Assembly: GCF_900113705.1 (NCBI RefSeq)
Contig: NZ_FOQI01000020.1
Location: 1-64,000, forward strand
Length of the DNA stretch: 64,000 nt
Direction of reading: 5' to 3'
Source: Collimonas sp. OK307
GTDB lineage: Bacteria > Pseudomonadota > Gammaproteobacteria > Burkholderiales > Burkholderiaceae_D
In this document: one piece after another, positions 62,118-64,000 of the stretch
Numbering within the stretch: position 1 is the stretch's first letter
How the letters are laid out: every line of letters begins with the position of its first letter
Program-made: the position numbers and the translations under genes
The notes under the pieces: generated by a model
Database searches by the model: none
The model's input: the letters and a program-made list of their open reading frames with translations, nothing else
Told to the model about the DNA's origin: nothing

Positions 62118-62477
62118 ATTTAATATTAAATCAATTAAAAACCATCTACCGGATGGAGGAGTCTGAAATGAACAAAATAAAAGGTAATGCTCTTTTAAGT
62201 GGCACAAGGCGTGTTTTTGGCCTGTTGGCGAGTGATTTTGCGGATTCGGCCCACAAAGTCATTATCGAGAGCAGCAAGTACAGCATTTGAGCCAGGACGG
62301 CCAACTCAGCGTGACCACGGCGAAACTGAAAGCCGGCCCAATAGTTCTGGTCGCAATGGAGTGTTTCTTGGAATGCGTAAGCTGATGGTGTTTTATGTAA
62401 ATGCATATGGCAAGTAGTTCACTCATCAGAGTGTATGTATTTTTAGCAATTGAATAGTAGCATCGGAGGAAAGAGGC
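62118..62477. other. Intergenic region between the exbD fragment and tonB
   Basis: No gene supported. Contains ATG-initiated short frames (62168-62290, KIKGNALLSGTRRVFGLLAS) with a ribosome-binding site (GGAGG 62155-62159) but no family match. AT-rich sequence near 62390-62460 and GGAGGAAAG (62466-62474), the ribosome-binding site of tonB. Confidence 0.45.
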
Positions 62478-63125
62478 ATGGATTTCACGCAGGATGGGAA
62501 AAACCCTTCCAGGAATATAGTTGGCATCAGCGTGGTTGTTCTTCTGCATGTAGCCCTAGTTTATGCGTTGGTTACCGGGCTCGCGCGCAAGGTTGTCGAA
62601 GTGATTCAGCAACCGGTCGAAACCAAGATCATCGAGGAGATCAAACCGCCACCGCCACCACCACCGGACAAGCCGGTTCCGCCACCGCCAAAATCGGTTG
62701 CGCCACCGCCACCGTTCATACCTCCACCAGAGGTAAAAGTAACGCCGCCGCAAGAGAACGTGATTGCAGCTGTCACCAATGTCAAACCGCCAACCAATGA
62801 CTTGCCTACTTCTGTGGCGCAACCATTGGCTACCGGTGAAGCAGGCCCTTCGCATACCAGTGCAAAAATTGCTGGCAATTGCGAAAAGCCGGAATACCCG
62901 CGGACTTCGTTGCGCAATGAGGAAGAGGGTACTGTTACTGTCAGGCTGACGATTGGCACCGACGGGAATGTGGTCGACTCCACTGTCGAAAAAGGCAGCG
63001 GTTTCAAAGATTTGGACAAGGCCACTGTGAAAGCATGGAGCTTATGCCATTTCACCCCTGCCATGGCCGATGGTAAGCCTGTGCAGTCTACGACCAAAAT
63101 GCAGTATGTCTGGAAGCTTGAATAG
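62478..63125 (+). CDS. tonB: Energy transducer TonB
   Basis: 215 residues. N-terminal membrane anchor (about 14-34), proline-rich periplasmic linker (56-86, PPPPPPDKPVPPPPKS in parts), and the TonB C-terminal domain (about 130-215, YPRTSLRNEEEGTVTVRLTIGTDG, YVWKLE end). Transfers proton-motive energy from ExbB-ExbD to outer-membrane receptors such as the two in this window. A strong Shine-Dalgarno (GGAGGAAAG) precedes the start. Followed 82 bp later by exbB. Confidence 0.95.
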   Translation: MDFTQDGKNPSRNIVGISVVVLLHVALVYALVTGLARKVVEVIQQPVETKIIEEIKPPPPPPPDKPVPPPPKSVAPPPPFIPPPEVKVTPPQENVIAAVTNVKPPTNDLPTSVAQPLATGEAGPSHTSAKIAGNCEKPEYPRTSLRNEEEGTVTVRLTIGTDGNVVDSTVEKGSGFKDLDKATVKAWSLCHFTPAMADGKPVQSTTKMQYVWKLE

Positions 63126-63206
63126 GCTCAATTGAGCGCACCCGGCGCGAGCCCATTACCACGTCGCGAATGCGGCAATCTATTTTCTAAAATTTGGAGT
63201 ATCAGC

Positions 63207-64000
63207 ATGTCTACCACTCGTAATCGCTTATCCGCCCTGGCTGCCGCCCTGATGATCTCTGCCATGACGATCTCGCCGCTGGCCGCTATCGCCCAAACAC
63301 CTGTTGCAGCGGCATCTTCCGCCGCTGCTGCTTCCGCACCTGCTGCCGCCGACGCTCCAAAAGCTGCCGATGCAGCAGCGTCGCTGGCAGACACCCCGAC
63401 TCCGCCGCCACAGCCGGCCGCCAAGGCAACTGTCGACAATCCATACGGGTTGGACGCACTGTGGAAAGGCGGCGACTTCGTTGCCCGCGGCACCCTGATC
63501 ATCCTGGTGCTGATGTCGATGGGTAGCTGGTACATCATCATCACCAAGCTGATCGAGCAAGTGAAATTGATGGGCCAGGCTAACAACGCCAAAAAGACAT
63601 TCTGGAAAGCCGCTACGGTTGAAGCTGGTATCGCAGGCCTGAAGCCAAACAGCGCCTACCGCTTCATCGCCCACACCGGCAGCACATCGACCGTCCATCA
63701 CGATGGCGCCTTGCTGGAACAAATCGACCTGAACACCTGGGTCACGATGTCGATCCAGCGTTCGGTGGAAAAAGTCCAAAGCCGCCTGCAAGACGGCCTG
63801 GCATTCCTGGCAACGGTTGGTTCGACTGCACCGTTCGTCGGTCTGTTCGGTACCGTCTGGGGTATTTACCACGCGCTGACAGCGATCGGTATCGCCGGCC
63901 AGGCGTCGATCGACAAGGTTGCCGGTCCGGTGGGTGAAGCGCTGATCATGACTGCAATCGGTCTGGCAGTGGCTGTGCCTGCTGTTCTGGGTTACAACTG
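63207..64000 (+). CDS. exbB: ExbB proton-channel subunit (cut by window end)
   Basis: 264 complete codons in the window, no stop reached. Signal-like N-terminus (1-30, SPLAAIAQ) and an Ala/Pro-rich 60-residue stretch, then the MotA/TolQ/ExbB domain: ARGTLIILVLMSMGSWYIIITKL, SRLQDGLAFLATVGSTAPFVGLFGTVWGIYHAL and AIGLAVAVPAVLGYN (in parts). ExbB forms the pentameric channel with ExbD and powers TonB. The gene probably continues into an exbD beyond the window. The signal-peptide ExbB type is common in Burkholderiales. Confidence 0.95.
   Translation, partial: MSTTRNRLSALAAALMISAMTISPLAAIAQTPVAAASSAAAASAPAAADAPKAADAAASLADTPTPPPQPAAKATVDNPYGLDALWKGGDFVARGTLIILVLMSMGSWYIIITKLIEQVKLMGQANNAKKTFWKAATVEAGIAGLKPNSAYRFIAHTGSTSTVHHDGALLEQIDLNTWVTMSIQRSVEKVQSRLQDGLAFLATVGSTAPFVGLFGTVWGIYHALTAIGIAGQASIDKVAGPVGEALIMTAIGLAVAVPAVLGYN

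Overview
The window reads as chromosomal DNA of a betaproteobacterium, most likely Burkholderiales and perhaps Oxalobacteraceae. The metabolic genes on the right (a PA0148-like adenine deaminase, rbs transporter, AzgA-type permease, TonB/ExbB) and the IS21, IS5 and IS4 relics are of the kind common in that order. This assignment is inference from protein flavour only; there is no rRNA or other marker gene. It falls into two halves with different histories.

Left half, about 1-30.7 kb, is an accessory defence island. It opens with the 3' end of an IS21-type element (IstB C-terminus). The element runs into a 5'-truncated Mrr-TIR-APAZ gene coupled to a short prokaryotic Argonaute gene. Next comes a Tn7-like transposition module (tnsA, tnsB, tnsC and two tniQ/tnsD-type genes, 4.2-12.1 kb) behind three 20-bp iterated end repeats and a 27-bp palindrome. 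A graveyard of toxin-antitoxin pieces follows at 12.4-14.5 kb: MazE with a cut-off MazF, an XRE regulator, a MazE-like fragment, and a truncated HigB with intact HigA. Then come a minus-strand 1446-residue NACHT-like NTPase with a C-terminal PD-(D/E)XK-like domain, a membrane protein, and a minus-strand three-gene unit (sigma-like protein, 141-aa protein, ImmA/IrrE metallopeptidase). That unit is divergent from a DUF2188 gene and a complete type II CBASS operon (capV, DncV-like cyclase, cap2, cap3). Small unknown genes, including one with an RxxxxH HEPN-like motif, and an NTPase-Mrr fusion close the island, followed by a 222-bp inverted-repeat element. The far end of the Tn7-like element was not found, so whether the island is its cargo is open.

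Right half, about 30.7-64 kb, is a nucleotide/nucleoside scavenging locus. Surface lipoprotein phosphatases (metallophosphoesterase, 5'-nucleotidase), two TonB-dependent receptors, a phospholipase C and an exported nucleoside hydrolase would release ribose and bases. RbsBAC imports ribose, RbsK phosphorylates it, and transaldolase, transketolase and pyruvate kinase genes sit in the same minus-strand run. Adenine deaminase and an AzgA-like permease handle the bases. A GntR/UTRA regulator (56.2-57.0 kb) has a matching palindrome, TGGTACGTACCA, next to its own start and before both TonB receptors. Related half-symmetric site pairs bracket a promoter before the nucleoside hydrolase operon.

The right half is also structurally scarred. 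A condensed inverted copy of the nucleoside hydrolase operon (its promoter/operators joined directly to the 3' end of its permease) lies upstream of rbsB and points into the rbs operon, suggesting promoter capture. rbsD is broken by an internal deletion. A 133-bp piece of the second TonB receptor is repeated beyond the phospholipase gene. Pieces of pyk, exbD and IS4/IS5 transposases are scattered between genes. No rRNA, tRNA or CRISPR array was seen.
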